Part shown: positions 17,698 through 26,897 of the stretch, one piece after another | Layout: every line of letters starts with the position of its first letter | How positions within the stretch are numbered: the first letter of the stretch is position 1 | From: an uncultured Desulfovibrionaceae bacterium | Lineage (GTDB): Bacteria > Desulfobacterota > Desulfovibrionia > Desulfovibrionales > Desulfovibrionaceae | Direction: 5' to 3' | NCBI GenBank assembly: GCA_944325195.1 | Contig: CALUZB010000008.1 | Location: 1-64,000 of the forward strand | DNA length: 64,000 nt | Position numbers and translations under genes: made by a program | Notes under the pieces: generated by a model | Database searches by the model: none | Told to the model about the DNA's origin: nothing | Seen by the model: only the letters and a program-made list of their open reading frames with translations

Positions 17698-17726
17698 ATG
17701 ATAAATTAAAAGTGCCCATAATTCAA
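17698..17726 (-). promoter_or_regulatory. sigma-70-type promoter for the 140-aa orphan gene
   Basis: On the minus strand TTGAAT (17726-17721), a 17-base spacer and TATCAT (17703-17698) match the -35 and -10 consensus at four and five positions. The predicted start site lies about 50 bases before the ATG at 17640. Confidence 0.55.
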
Positions 17727-17960
17727 GACAATATCTAGAATAAATTTAGGAAATTTATTTTCTTGCTATTTTATAAATAGGGCTTAATTACTTATGAGGA
17801 GTTTTTCGTTTTACCCCTTTTACACTCTGAAAGCTTTTGGGGGATAACTTGACAACAGGAAATTCGACGCCCACCCTGTCAGGCTATTTAACCCGCCCTG
17901 AAGACAAACAGTACATCAGGGCCAAAGTCCGTCGGCGCGGAATATACCTGTGAAAAAGCC

Positions 17961-17977
17961 GACTGTGGATTGAACAT
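17961..17977 (+). repeat. dispersed motif copy 2 (GACTGTGGATTGAACAT)
   Basis: Overlaps the start codon of fxsA (its last two bases are the AT of ATG at 17976). It is the inverted partner of copy 1, 800 bases away. Confidence 0.7.
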
Positions 17978-18656
17978 GCCGTTAATAGTTGCTTTTGTTT
18001 ATTTTGTGCTTGAAGGTTGGTTTCTGTTCTGGGCAGCCGAACAGATTGGCTTTCTGCAGGTGCTGGTGTTGCTTGGTGCGGCCGCATTGCTTGGATTTTA
18101 TCTGGTGCGTTCCCAAGGGCTGAGCTCGTTCGCCCGGGCCAATCAGGCTTTGCTGCAGGGCATTTCTCCGCATGAAGCTGTTTTAGACGGCATCGTGCTT
18201 CTACTCTGTGGAGTGATCTTGATCGTTCCCGGCCTGCTCAGCGATATTCTGGTTCTGCCCTTACTCATTCCCGGTGTACGCCGTGCAGTTGTACGCCGAA
18301 TGGAAATGCGGCTGGCCGGGCAACACTTCAATTCCCGACCCGATTTTACAACCGGCAAAGGATACGGACAAATACACCGTGAAGATGAACATTCTGCTCA
18401 TGACGCTTGGCGCTCTCAATCAGGCGGTTTTGGAGGGTTCGGCGCAAGGACGGGTCCGTTTATGTTTTATCGGTTTTTCATGAGTGGGCCCGGGCCGCGG
18501 TATAATCCCGCTGAAGATAATCCGCACAGTTACGGGCGCTGCTCCGAGAGAAAGCCCTCCACGGAATATAAGGTAATTGTGCATGACAACAGCCGGATAA
18601 TAGATGTGACTGCGGAGCAGCCGGGGAATGATGAATCGGAAATCCGTAAAACCTGA
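17976..18656 (+). CDS. fxsA: FxsA-family membrane protein
   Basis: Inner-membrane protein of the FxsA family; the E. coli member lets phage T7 grow in F-plasmid cells, and its native role is unclear. The first 110 residues hold the family core: MPLIVAFVYFVLEGWFLFWA (membrane segment), LLGAAALLGFYLVRSQG (membrane segment), and ILIVPGLLSDILVLPLLIPG. The remaining 115 residues are hydrophilic, Gly- and Ser-rich, and longer than in the E. coli protein. I prefer ATG 17976; a TTG six bases earlier is possible. No good ribosome site is seen. The 3' end overlaps the rhomboid gene by 29 bases, which suggests coupled translation. Confidence 0.88.
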   Translation: MPLIVAFVYFVLEGWFLFWAAEQIGFLQVLVLLGAAALLGFYLVRSQGLSSFARANQALLQGISPHEAVLDGIVLLLCGVILIVPGLLSDILVLPLLIPGVRRAVVRRMEMRLAGQHFNSRPDFTTGKGYGQIHREDEHSAHDAWRSQSGGFGGFGARTGPFMFYRFFMSGPGPRYNPAEDNPHSYGRCSERKPSTEYKVIVHDNSRIIDVTAEQPGNDESEIRKT

Positions 18657-19854
18657 ATGCCTTGGCGGAAAACCGGCTTCCCGGCAGGAGCACAACGCAG
18701 ACCTGAACCGTCCGGCTTCAACAGAGACGGCGGGGAAACAGCCCGAGCCACCCCACCATAACCTTCCTGAATCTTTGCACCCAGCGCCTGTTATGGGATC
18801 TGCTTCCGCTCCCCACCTGACCGGTGGTTCCTCTTCCGGCTCCAATCCCGTTGCGTCGTGCAATTTGCCGTGCAAATACAAATTTTCCGGTTTCGGCAAT
18901 TCGCCGACCGGTTTTCAGGCCCTGGTCAAACGTCATCCCGATGCCCCCCGTTTCTGGCTGGAATGCGGTTTGCGGGTCACCCATAAATCCGGCAAAAGGT
19001 TCAGTTCGGTATTGCCGGCGCAATGGAGTCTGGTGCTGGCCTCAAAAAACATTCCATTCCAGCTCGTGCGACAACGCGGGGTGACATTATTGTTTGTGCC
19101 GCCCTTACGTTATCAGCAGGCCTGCAGGGAGTTGTACGCTTTTTTGTGTGAGCCGCCGCTTAGGCCCAAACCGCCGGAAGCAAACGGCACACCTGATTTG
19201 CGCCCTATCTTTACAGTCTTGGTTGCTTTGGCTTTATGGCATGCCTTACGCATAGGCTGGTGGGGCGGTCTGGGGCAAAGTCCGGAACAATGGTTGGCGG
19301 CCGGGGCATTGGACGCTGACAAGCTGTTTGCCGGTCAATGGTTCCGGGGCGTAACCGCCCTCACCCTGCATGCAGACGCGCTGCATCTGCTTGGCAATTG
19401 CGTTTTCGGAGGCATCGCCCTGTTTGCTCTGGCACTGCGCATCGGTGCTTTGAACGCCGTAAGTCTGTCCTTTTATGCCGGAGTTTTGGGTAACTTGTCG
19501 GCTGCGTTTCCACGCGCGGGAACAGGATACAGCAGCATCGGAGCGTCAACCGCTTTGTTCGGCACTATGGGTATTTTGTGCGGCCTGGCTATCTCCATGC
19601 GCGATACGCACGGCTGGCGTGGCGTGCTTTTTCCGCTTGCCGCCGGGCTGGCTTGGCTGGCCTTTCTGGGAACGGAAGGGGTGCGGGTGGATATTTGGTC
19701 CCACATCACCGGCCTGTTCAGTGGGCTGCTGCTTGGCTTGGGCATTCCCAAAATTTGGGACGGCGCAAAAATTCCCCAAGCTTCTTCCCTGGTTTTGGCC
19801 GGTTCAGCGCTTGTCCTTACGGCGGCGGCCTGGTTGTGGGCGTTTTTCAATTAG
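18628..19854 (+). CDS. rhomboid-family intramembrane serine protease
   Basis: Cleaves transmembrane segments of substrate proteins inside the membrane. The 408 residues divide into a hydrophilic N-terminus (about 1-75, probably disordered), a small soluble domain (about 85-180, GFQALVKRHPDAPRFWLECG), and a six-segment rhomboid core (about 185-408). The core shows ALTLHADALHLLGNCVFGG (HxxxHxxxN), the catalytic serine in SSIGASTALFG, and the catalytic histidine in SHITGLFSGLLLGLGI. Start ATG 18628 (or 18631) follows CCGGGG inside the end of fxsA. Pairing with FxsA is positional and may point to shared membrane function, but no substrate is evident. Confidence 0.9.
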   Translation: MMNRKSVKPECLGGKPASRQEHNADLNRPASTETAGKQPEPPHHNLPESLHPAPVMGSASAPHLTGGSSSGSNPVASCNLPCKYKFSGFGNSPTGFQALVKRHPDAPRFWLECGLRVTHKSGKRFSSVLPAQWSLVLASKNIPFQLVRQRGVTLLFVPPLRYQQACRELYAFLCEPPLRPKPPEANGTPDLRPIFTVLVALALWHALRIGWWGGLGQSPEQWLAAGALDADKLFAGQWFRGVTALTLHADALHLLGNCVFGGIALFALALRIGALNAVSLSFYAGVLGNLSAAFPRAGTGYSSIGASTALFGTMGILCGLAISMRDTHGWRGVLFPLAAGLAWLAFLGTEGVRVDIWSHITGLFSGLLLGLGIPKIWDGAKIPQASSLVLAGSALVLTAAAWLWAFFN

Positions 19855-20150
19855 CGCTGATTAGTATCCGCCTAATCCCCGTAGTGTATCCGGCAACTAA
19901 AAGCGACGGCATGGCTGTAATTTCAGCAGCCGGTAGCGCTGAAATCCACTCTCAAGCATTGATTTGCTCTAGAGTTTTACCGAATTTGGCCGATAAGGTA
20001 TATCCACCGGTGTATTGCCCCTTCAAGGGCAGATGTCGGGGACTTTGAGGGCATTCTCTCCGTGCCTGAAACGGAGTAAACCGCGATTTTGCCGTAGATT
20101 GAAGGAAATGCCGATATTTATACCGCTCTGAAAGAGCAAAAGGACTGGAA
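19855..20150. other. gap after rhomboid gene
   Basis: No gene, terminator or repeat recognised. Confidence 0.4.
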
Positions 20151-20435
20151 ATGCCGTTAGTCAGCTTTATCCGACCGGAGATGCGAGAAATCGGCGGGGT
20201 TTACCGGGGTGTATTGCGTGGTGCAGCCATTGGCAGTGGAGAATTTAAAACACTGCTGGAACGAATGCAGGCTTCCGCCGACATTCAAATAGAGCAAAAT
20301 CAAAAAGAACATGAAGCCAAATGGCCGGAGCGACTTCTGTTGGGGCAGCACTTCAACGGACAAAGCGCTGCGTCTGGAACAGTGATGGGACACGCCTACG
20401 AGTTGCGTGGACGTCTGTTCGTGCAAAGCACTTAG
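20151..20435 (+). CDS. possible small protein, 94 aa
   Basis: An ATG-started frame preceded by AAAGGA (about seven bases) encodes 94 residues without signal peptide or membrane segment. Codon choice looks coding-like, and the middle (SGEFKTLLERMQASADIQIE) suggests a helix. It lies alone in a 1.5-kb stretch otherwise empty of genes. I do not recognise it, and it could be a chance frame or a remnant. Confidence 0.4.
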   Translation: MPLVSFIRPEMREIGGVYRGVLRGAAIGSGEFKTLLERMQASADIQIEQNQKEHEAKWPERLLLGQHFNGQSAASGTVMGHAYELRGRLFVQST

Positions 20436-21221
20436 AGCTTATCAGATACAATAATGCCCCTGGGAGAGCAAACGCTTGCGGGCCCCGCTCTCGATGTTCA
20501 AAGCTGCAAGCAATCTTTGCTTTCCGAACTGCGCTCCCGCACAGTTTGAAATCAATGTCTGATTTGAAAATCAGATCACTTCAAACTAAACGTCTGCCTT
20601 TAAGAAAAACGCCTGATACTATTTGACTCCGTGATAATCGGGAAGAGCCAAAAGGAGTAAGCACGAACTTACAAAAACAAGAATATGACCAATGAACACG
20701 GAGATTAAGCTATTGTCGCGTCAAAAGTAAAGAAGACAAGTGGGCTGCAATAAGGCTTTAGAAGAAATCAACCATGTCTGGTTTCCAGTCGTTACCCTCT
20801 CACTACTGTTAAATCAACTGCATACTTGACTGCAGCGGCGCCTGTTCCCGCTTACCTGGAAGAAGAAAGCAACTAGAATTGACGGAACAGCTATCCACCG
20901 GAGCCGGATACCACTTCTGCGCTACGCCAAGCCAGGACAGTTCCCGCCAAACCACATCTTATCCCTGTTTCCAGCAATATACAGAATTGCATGAAGTCAG
21001 TGAGATGAACATAGCATGCCAATCAGAATTCCCGAATACAGTTCAGCGTATAGTGTATTCAGCGATATCGGGTTTTAACTACAAAAATTGCCGATATACT
21101 GACATCAGCCGGCATTTGCCTTAGACATGCTGGCATTGTTTCCGCCAGGGGTCACAGGTTGAAATAATGTGCAGACTGAAGCAGACCCACTGACACGTCT
21201 CCGCTTTTGCTGAAAACAGAA
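20436..21221. other. gene-poor stretch before rplY terminator
   Basis: About 790 bases without a supported gene. One plus-strand frame stays open from 20817 to 21121, but it has no good start or familiar motif. Confidence 0.4.
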
Positions 21222-21248
21222 AGGCCATTCCGACAATCGGAATGGCCT
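21222..21248 (-). terminator. intrinsic terminator of the prs-rplY unit
   Basis: A perfect 12-bp stem (AGGCCATTCCGA and TCGGAATGGCCT, 3-base loop) followed on the minus strand by TTTCTGTTTT. It lies about 100 bases past the rplY stop. Confidence 0.9.
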
Positions 21249-21345
21249 GAGAGAACTATTGTGCCATTATTACAAGCAGCGTCCAGGACGCTGATGCAAT
21301 AAACATAAACCAACGTGGAACACCACGAGCGGCTTTCAGTTCAGT

Positions 21346-21942
21346 TTAAGCTTCGGCAGCTTCCGCAGCGGCGCTGGCGCGGGTGGAAATAACGCCTACA
21401 ACCGCATAATTGGCTTGCGAATAACGCCGTACACCGTCAGGCAGCTTCACATCTGCAGCCCGCAAATCCTGGCCGATTTCCAATTCACTGACATCAATCT
21501 TGATCTTATTTGGCAAGGTACCCGGTTTGGTGATAATGGTCATCCGTTTATGATAGACTTCCAGCTTACCGCCCACTTTAGTACCCTTGGCAGTGCCCAC
21601 ATATTCAAGCGGCACATCCAGCTTGATTTCCTTATCGGGATCAACACCCAGGAGATCAAAATGTTGGGGCATCTTCTTATAGGGGTGATGCTGATAACTC
21701 CAGATCAACGACTCCTGAGCAACAGCCTTCTCAGCGCCCTCAATTTCAACATCAAACAGAATGGTTCTTCCCACTGCATCGGCAAGTTTTTGCAGAGAAA
21801 GATTATCTACCTGAATCGGGATATTTTCACCAGATGGAGTGTAGAAGACCCCGGGGACCAATCCCTTTTCGCGCAACCGGCGGTTTGCGCCCTTGCCCAA
21901 ATCAGTTCTGGCTTGTACTTTGAAAGTCAGTTTTTCAGACAT
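21346..21942 (-). CDS. rplY: 50S ribosomal protein L25 (Ctc/TL5 form)
   Basis: Binds 5S rRNA in the large ribosomal subunit. The 198-residue chain is the long Ctc/TL5 form. The L25 domain (about 1-95) has RTDLGKGANRRLREKGLVPG, with HPYKKMPQHFDLLGVD at its end. A C-terminal beta domain (about 96-180, with PLEYVGTAKGTKVGG) and an Ala/Glu tail follow. The ATG at 21942 has an AAGGAG site. It lies 42 bases downstream of prs on the same strand, a conserved pairing. The pth gene that commonly follows is not here; a terminator follows instead. Confidence 0.96.
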   Translation of the reverse strand: MSEKLTFKVQARTDLGKGANRRLREKGLVPGVFYTPSGENIPIQVDNLSLQKLADAVGRTILFDVEIEGAEKAVAQESLIWSYQHHPYKKMPQHFDLLGVDPDKEIKLDVPLEYVGTAKGTKVGGKLEVYHKRMTIITKPGTLPNKIKIDVSELEIGQDLRAADVKLPDGVRRYSQANYAVVGVISTRASAAAEAAEA

Positions 21943-21984
21943 TTATTTCTCCTTAATGCTGGGCGTTAGATAGCCAAAGCTGTT

Positions 21985-22935
21985 TTATACGAATAATACG
22001 CTCACTGACGAGCCGGTATGAATATTGTGAATGGCTTTTGCAAGCAACGGGGCCACTGACAGCACTTTCAGTTTGGAACAGGCAGTCAGTTTTTCTTTCA
22101 GCGGAATGGTATCGGTTACAATTACCTGGGAAAAGATCGAGCTATTGAGGCGCTCAATAGCCGGTCCGGACAAAACCGCGTGAGACGCTGTGGCCATGAC
22201 GTCTTTAGCACCGCGCTCCATAATCACATTCCCTGCAGAAACAAGCGTGCCGGCAGTGTCAATCATATCGTCAAGCACTATGGCGACTTTTCCCTCAACA
22301 TCGCCGATCAGGTTCATTGCCTGCGCCTGATTAGGTTTATCACGGCGTTTATCAATAATCGCCAGACCGGCGTCAAGCCGTTTCGCAAAGGCGCGCGCCC
22401 TTTCCACCCCACCGGCATCCGGAGAGACAACAACCAGCTCTTCAGCCGCGTTCAGTTTTATCTGCTTCAGATACTCCAGCAAAACCGGGGCGGCATACAG
22501 GTTATCCACCGGAACATTGAAAAAACCCTGGATCTGACCGGCATGCAGGTCCATGGTCACCAAACGGTGCATACCGGCAACCTGCAGGAAATCAGCAACC
22601 AACTTAGCACTAATGGGAGCGCGGGAATTGACTTTACGGTCTTGACGGGCATAGCCATAATAAGGGATTATGGCAGTAACCCGACGAACACTGGAACGCT
22701 TTAATGCATCCAGCATAATGCACAACTGCATTATATTATGATTGGAAGGAGCACAAGTAGGCTGAACAACGTACACGTCGCAACCGCGTACATTATCGCC
22801 GATTTCAATTCGGATTTCCCCGTCACTGAAAGTATCGCAAAGAACCGGGGTAAGTGGCCTGCCCAAATGATGAGCAATGGCTTCGGCCAACTCGGGGTTG
22901 GCTGTACCAGTAAGAATTTTCAGCTCGCCTTGCAT
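21985..22935 (-). CDS. prs: ribose-phosphate pyrophosphokinase
   Basis: Makes PRPP from ribose 5-phosphate and ATP, feeding purine, pyrimidine, histidine and NAD synthesis. Full-length class I enzyme (316 residues). FSDGEIRIEIGDNVRGCDVYVV lies near the N-terminus. The ATP loop region contains YYGYARQDRK, MDLHAGQIQGFF is the metal site, VVSPDAGGVERARAFAKRL is the catalytic flexible-loop area, and IVLDDMIDTAGTL is the PRPP loop. Its start has only a weak GGATG site. It sits between tRNA-Gln (upstream) and rplY (downstream), all minus strand, as in many proteobacteria. The rpiB gene for its substrate supply lies about 6 kb upstream. Confidence 0.97.
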   Translation of the reverse strand: MQGELKILTGTANPELAEAIAHHLGRPLTPVLCDTFSDGEIRIEIGDNVRGCDVYVVQPTCAPSNHNIMQLCIMLDALKRSSVRRVTAIIPYYGYARQDRKVNSRAPISAKLVADFLQVAGMHRLVTMDLHAGQIQGFFNVPVDNLYAAPVLLEYLKQIKLNAAEELVVVSPDAGGVERARAFAKRLDAGLAIIDKRRDKPNQAQAMNLIGDVEGKVAIVLDDMIDTAGTLVSAGNVIMERGAKDVMATASHAVLSGPAIERLNSSIFSQVIVTDTIPLKEKLTACSKLKVLSVAPLLAKAIHNIHTGSSVSVLFV

Positions 22936-23102
22936 GATTCATCCGATATTTTAAAAACCCGCCAGACAGAAGCAAAACTTCCAGTCTTGCCAACACCGCA
23001 CAGCGCCCAGAGGCTGCATGGGAACCCTGCTCCCATATATATCACCCAAAAACATCAAGCCACCCGACAAACTTCACCAAAACCATGACACAAACTATTG
23101 AA

Positions 23103-23178
23103 TGGCAGGGGCGGGAGGATTCGAACCCACGAATGACGGGACCAAAACCCGTTGCCTTGCCAGCTTGGCGACACCCCT
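23103..23178 (-). tRNA. tRNA-Gln (anticodon TTG)
   Basis: A 76-base cloverleaf with a 7-bp acceptor stem (AGGGGTG with CGCCCCT, including one G-T pair), discriminator G and an encoded CCA end. The anticodon stem is ACGGG/CCCGT with loop TTTTGGT, so the anticodon is TTG (Gln). The T arm has GGGTTCGAATCC. It lies between ispE and prs on the same strand, the place where a Gln tRNA is also found in some gammaproteobacteria. Confidence 0.97.
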
Positions 23179-23702
23179 GCATTCCACTCAATAGCGCCGA
23201 TTCAGGCGAGAACTGCTTTAACACAGTCCACTTCATTTTCCTTTCGGGCAACTTGAAGTGCCCCTTTATTACCTGTAATCAAAAGATAAATCAACTACTT
23301 TTTGCGAAAACCCTGAAATATTTTCAGGTCGTTTCACCAGCCGCCAAAATTGGCTGCAATAATTGGAGTGCGAGTCCGGAGATCCTGTCCTGACCGGGCC
23401 TTCCAAAATAACGAACCGCACTGTCCGGACATACACGGACGAACCTCTCTCCGCCCTGAAGCATACAATTGTAGGCCTTTAAACGTGGCAGATTACCAAA
23501 AGTCCAAACAATATTCCACACTGTTTATAAAACTGCTCCTGCAAATCTTCATTGGCTTTTTGAAAAGTCTGTCCGGATAAACTGTTCAGGCATTTCGATA
23601 GTTGATGACTTGTTACAGCCGACCTGAAATTTTTCAGCAAATGGCGCAATATCTGTCACGACAGAGCTTCAAGCGCAATCCGGATCCGAACACAGACGCC
23701 GC
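23179..23702. other. gap between tRNA-Gln and ispE
   Basis: 524 bases. It should carry the tRNA promoter, but no clear -35/-10 pair stands out. No gene or hairpin was recognised. Confidence 0.4.
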
Positions 23703-24680
23703 TTACAGAAGCTGAAGCAAGGTCCGGCAACCCGAGCGTGCCAGACTCCGGGCGGCGGAATCCGCCGCATCTTTACAGTCGAACAGCCCGAATACGGAGC
23801 TGCCGCTGCCGCTCATCAAGGCCGCTTTGGCTCCGGTCTGAAGCAAACTTTCCTTTACTGCCCCAATTTCCGGGTACCCCCGAAAGACCACTGCCTCCAG
23901 ATTATTATAGAACCAGGGCCAGACTTTTAAAGCCCGCCCGCCGCCGCAGTTTCGGTCTTTCTGATGCAGAAAATCCCCGAAAAGCGCTGCAAGTGCGCTT
24001 TGCGATGGTTTTTCGTCCGGCCGGGTCTTATCCCACTCCTTATAAGCCCAAGGCGTGGAAACATGAACATCGGGAAGCGCCAACAATAAATAATACCCGG
24101 CCAAGCTGACCTGAACCGGGGTGAGTTTCTCCCCTATTCCGCTTGCCACAGCCGGTCCATCCAATAGAAAAAAAGGCACGTCCGCCCCTACTCCCGCAGC
24201 CACCTCAAACAGTTTTTCCACGCTGAGTGCCTGCCCGCCGGCTTCCCGGTTTAAAAAGCGCAGCAACCCGGCGGCATTGGCGCTGCCGCCGCCAAGACCC
24301 GCCCCGGCCGGAACCTGCTTGTTCAACAGCATTTCAAAGCCGAACTTGGTGTCGCAAGCCCGGTTGAATGCGTCCAAGGCTTTGTGCAGGGTGGTGGTTT
24401 CCGTGGCCAGCGTGGGGAGTTGCGGGCAAACCAGATTTAACCCCGGCTTGTTTGCCGGGCGCAGGCAAATTTCATCGTACGGTTCCGCAAGGGGATAAAA
24501 CAAGGTCTGCAGTTCATGGTATCCATCCGGACGCAAGCCGCACACCTGCAGAAACAAATTCAGCTTGCAGCCGGTGCGCAGAACAACCGCATCATCCCGC
24601 CATTCCGCCGTTTTTTGCACAGACGGTCCAAAAGCGGACAGGTTTACAGCCGGATTTGCAACTGATTTGCACGCACTCAC
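23703..24680 (-). CDS. ispE: 4-diphosphocytidyl-2-C-methyl-D-erythritol kinase
   Basis: GHMP-family kinase of the non-mevalonate (MEP) isoprenoid pathway: phosphorylates CDP-methylerythritol at O-2. The 325 residues include an unusual 30-residue N-terminal lead before [40 protein letters not shown] is the ATP-binding glycine loop (about 125-144) and [14 protein letters not shown] the C-terminal GHMP motif. The start is GTG, and its GTGA overlaps the hslV stop, so translation is coupled. It is slightly longer than usual (about 285-300 residues), owing to the lead and a linker near 220-240. Confidence 0.95.
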   Translation of the reverse strand: MSACKSVANPAVNLSAFGPSVQKTAEWRDDAVVLRTGCKLNLFLQVCGLRPDGYHELQTLFYPLAEPYDEICLRPANKPGLNLVCPQLPTLATETTTLHKALDAFNRACDTKFGFEMLLNKQVPAGAGLGGGSANAAGLLRFLNREAGGQALSVEKLFEVAAGVGADVPFFLLDGPAVASGIGEKLTPVQVSLAGYYLLLALPDVHVSTPWAYKEWDKTRPDEKPSQSALAALFGDFLHQKDRNCGGGRALKVWPWFYNNLEAVVFRGYPEIGAVKESLLQTGAKAALMSGSGSSVFGLFDCKDAADSAARSLARSGCRTLLQLL

Positions 24681-25228
24681 AGCTTATCCGGCAAACTTTC
24701 AACCGTAAGGCTGGTGTTGGTGAACACACAGATATCCGCGGCAATGCCCATGGCTTCGCGCACGATCGCCTCTGCAGACAAATCGGTATTGCGGGCAAGC
24801 GCCCGGGCCGCCGCCAAGGCATAAGCCCCGCCGCTGCCGATGGCGGCAATGTCGTCATCCGGCTCAATCACGTCGCCGGTGCCGGAAAGCACCAGCATAT
24901 ATTTCGCATCAGCCACCAGAATCATCGCCTCCAGACGCCGCAAATACTTATCTTTGCGCCAGTCTTTGGCCATTTCCACGCTGGCTTTGAGCAGATTACC
25001 TGAGAACTCTTCCAGCTTGGCCTCAAAGCGCTCAAACAAAGTGAGCGCATCAGAGGTGGAACCGGCAAATCCGGCCAGCACCTTGCCCTGGTAAAGCCGG
25101 CGCACCTTGCGCGCCCCATGTTTCATTACAATTGACTGGCCCATAGTGATCTGACCATCACCGCCCATGCTCACTTTATCACCGCGGCGCACCGCCAAAA
25201 TAGTCGTTCCTCTGAGTTCCATATCCAT
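24677..25228 (-). CDS. hslV: ATP-dependent protease subunit HslV
   Basis: Proteolytic core of the HslVU (ClpQY) protease, a proteasome-like double hexamer in the cytoplasm. The 183 residues start [20 protein letters not shown]. The N-terminal Thr nucleophile of the mature form lies just after GT, so a short propeptide is removed. [35 protein letters not shown] and [17 protein letters not shown] are family blocks. The ATPase partner hslU is not in the window. The rpoH gene 7 kb upstream is noteworthy because HslVU is a heat-shock protein in other bacteria. The ATG has an AAGGAT site. Confidence 0.95.
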   Translation of the reverse strand: MDMELRGTTILAVRRGDKVSMGGDGQITMGQSIVMKHGARKVRRLYQGKVLAGFAGSTSDALTLFERFEAKLEEFSGNLLKASVEMAKDWRKDKYLRRLEAMILVADAKYMLVLSGTGDVIEPDDDIAAIGSGGAYALAAARALARNTDLSAEAIVREAMGIAADICVFTNTSLTVESLPDKL

Positions 25229-25239
25229 CCTTTCAGCCG

Positions 25240-26661
25240 TTACCAGAATTCCTTGCGTTCATTATAGATTGAGTCGAACCGGTCTAAAGCGTCCTGCTGC
25301 GCGCCGGTTTGCACATAACTTTCCGCCTTGTCGCGGTTGACCTGGACCTGCCTTTTATTGTTTTCATACAGGTTGCTGTAGGCCAGGTGCAGATAGGCCT
25401 CGAAATTCTTGCCCTGCCCGCCAAGCAGCCGTCCATAATAAGAGTGTACCTCACTGTCTTCCGGCAGATAGCGCAACACTTCCCGGAATTCCGAGTCGGC
25501 GGCAGCGAAATTTCCCGACTCTCCCAAGATAAGCGCGTTATAAAATCTGGCAAGATAGTCGTCCGGCCTCATCTGCACTGCTTTCTGCAAATATTCTCCG
25601 GCTTTCTCCGATGACCCCGGCCCGCCTTTGCTGTATTGAAAAATACCGGCCTCGCGCCATACCAGCGGTTCGTGCGGGCCCAGTTTAATTGCTTCCTCAA
25701 AAGCCTGCCCGGCCTCGCCTACCCGGTTCAGGCGGGAGTATAAAATTCCCTTGCCCATCTGATTAAGGTATTTCGGATTTTTGGCGTCAAGCTCAAAGAA
25801 TCGCAGCGCCCCGGCCGGATCGGAATATTTGGCCCGCACCAGGGTTTGAATGCGCACGAATCTGGTATTGTTGTCTTTCCTGTTTCTGATGTCGGCGGCA
25901 AACGAACTAATGCGCGCGCTCATATCGGTAATGCGGCTGCTCACATCAGGGTGAGTGCTGAGATAAGTGGGAATTGCGGAACTGATCCGTCTCTGATCAC
26001 GGCGGATTATTGAGAAGGCCCCGGGCATGCCTGAAGGAGGGTAACCCGCTTTAATCAGATAATTCAGCCCCACCTGGTCGGCCTCGGTCTCGTCCTGCCG
26101 GGAATAATCCAGCATGGCGGCCTGCCCCACAGCCATGGGAGCCACTACCCCGGCCCCGCGCATATTACCGCCCATAAACATGCCGCCCAAAGCCAGCAGG
26201 GTTGAGGCCAGCCCGATCATCTGCGAGCGCTCGATCCGGCCGGCAATATGGCGCTGGGTGGCGTGGGCCAGCTCATGGGCCATTACTCCGGCCACTTCCG
26301 ATTCGTTTTCCATAGCCAGAATCAGACCGGTGAACACGAACAGATGCCCGCCGGGACTGCAGAACGCATTGATAGCATCAGAGCGCAACACATTCACATC
26401 AAAGGTGTAAGGCTGGGGCGGCGCCGCGCTGATCAGCCGCCTGGTGATATCCTGTATATAACCTTTAATTTCCGGGTCTTCAATTATCGGCAGACGCGAC
26501 TTAATCATCACGCTGAATTTGCGGCCCAGCTCAATTTCATCGCTGAGGCCGAATTTGCCGAAGGCATGCGCAGGCGCAACCGGAAGAAAAAGCAGTTGAG
26601 AGCAAAGCAATCCTACCAGCAATAATCTGGAAAAACGGCTGATCAAGTCGGAGCAAAGCAT
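25240..26661 (-). CDS. BepA-like M48 metalloprotease with TPR repeats
   Basis: Secreted zinc metalloprotease of the BepA/YfgC type, which acts in the periplasm on outer-membrane protein assembly. A signal peptide covers about 1-34 ([21 protein letters not shown]). The active site is [16 protein letters not shown] (HExxH), the third zinc ligand region is [13 protein letters not shown], and [10 protein letters not shown] follows. Residues about 285-450 form TPR helices ([20 protein letters not shown] and similar). 473 residues fits the family. ATG 26661 is chosen; an in-frame TTG four codons earlier lies too close to GAGAGG. The gene ends 11 bases before hslV, so they are likely co-transcribed. 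Confidence 0.92.
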   Translation of the reverse strand: MLCSDLISRFSRLLLVGLLCSQLLFLPVAPAHAFGKFGLSDEIELGRKFSVMIKSRLPIIEDPEIKGYIQDITRRLISAAPPQPYTFDVNVLRSDAINAFCSPGGHLFVFTGLILAMENESEVAGVMAHELAHATQRHIAGRIERSQMIGLASTLLALGGMFMGGNMRGAGVVAPMAVGQAAMLDYSRQDETEADQVGLNYLIKAGYPPSGMPGAFSIIRRDQRRISSAIPTYLSTHPDVSSRITDMSARISSFAADIRNRKDNNTRFVRIQTLVRAKYSDPAGALRFFELDAKNPKYLNQMGKGILYSRLNRVGEAGQAFEEAIKLGPHEPLVWREAGIFQYSKGGPGSSEKAGEYLQKAVQMRPDDYLARFYNALILGESGNFAAADSEFREVLRYLPEDSEVHSYYGRLLGGQGKNFEAYLHLAYSNLYENNKRQVQVNRDKAESYVQTGAQQDALDRFDSIYNERKEFW

Positions 26662-26897
26662 TATGAATATCAACCTCTCAAGCCCTTGATTGGCGTTTTC
26701 AGGTTTTCCCCCTTTTTTCTCCAGCCGTCGAACATTCCCGCATTCTACAACCGCCGCAGCGCACCCCTGTACTGAGCACTGCTTCTGCGCTGTTTAAGCA
26801 CGCCAAGCGTGTATTTAACACTGACAAGACCGCTGAAGCGTGAATTTAAGCGCTGTTTGGGCAGACACTAAGTGCCGGGCTCCGCCTTAAAGCCCGC

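Noticed and set aside
20817-21121. An open plus-strand frame in the gene-poor stretch
   Set aside because: No start codon with a ribosome site near its beginning, odd amino-acid composition and no familiar motif.
24677-25228. hslV without hslU as a sign of a lost partner
   Set aside because: In Desulfovibrio relatives the two genes are, to my knowledge, not always adjacent, so absence from this window means little.
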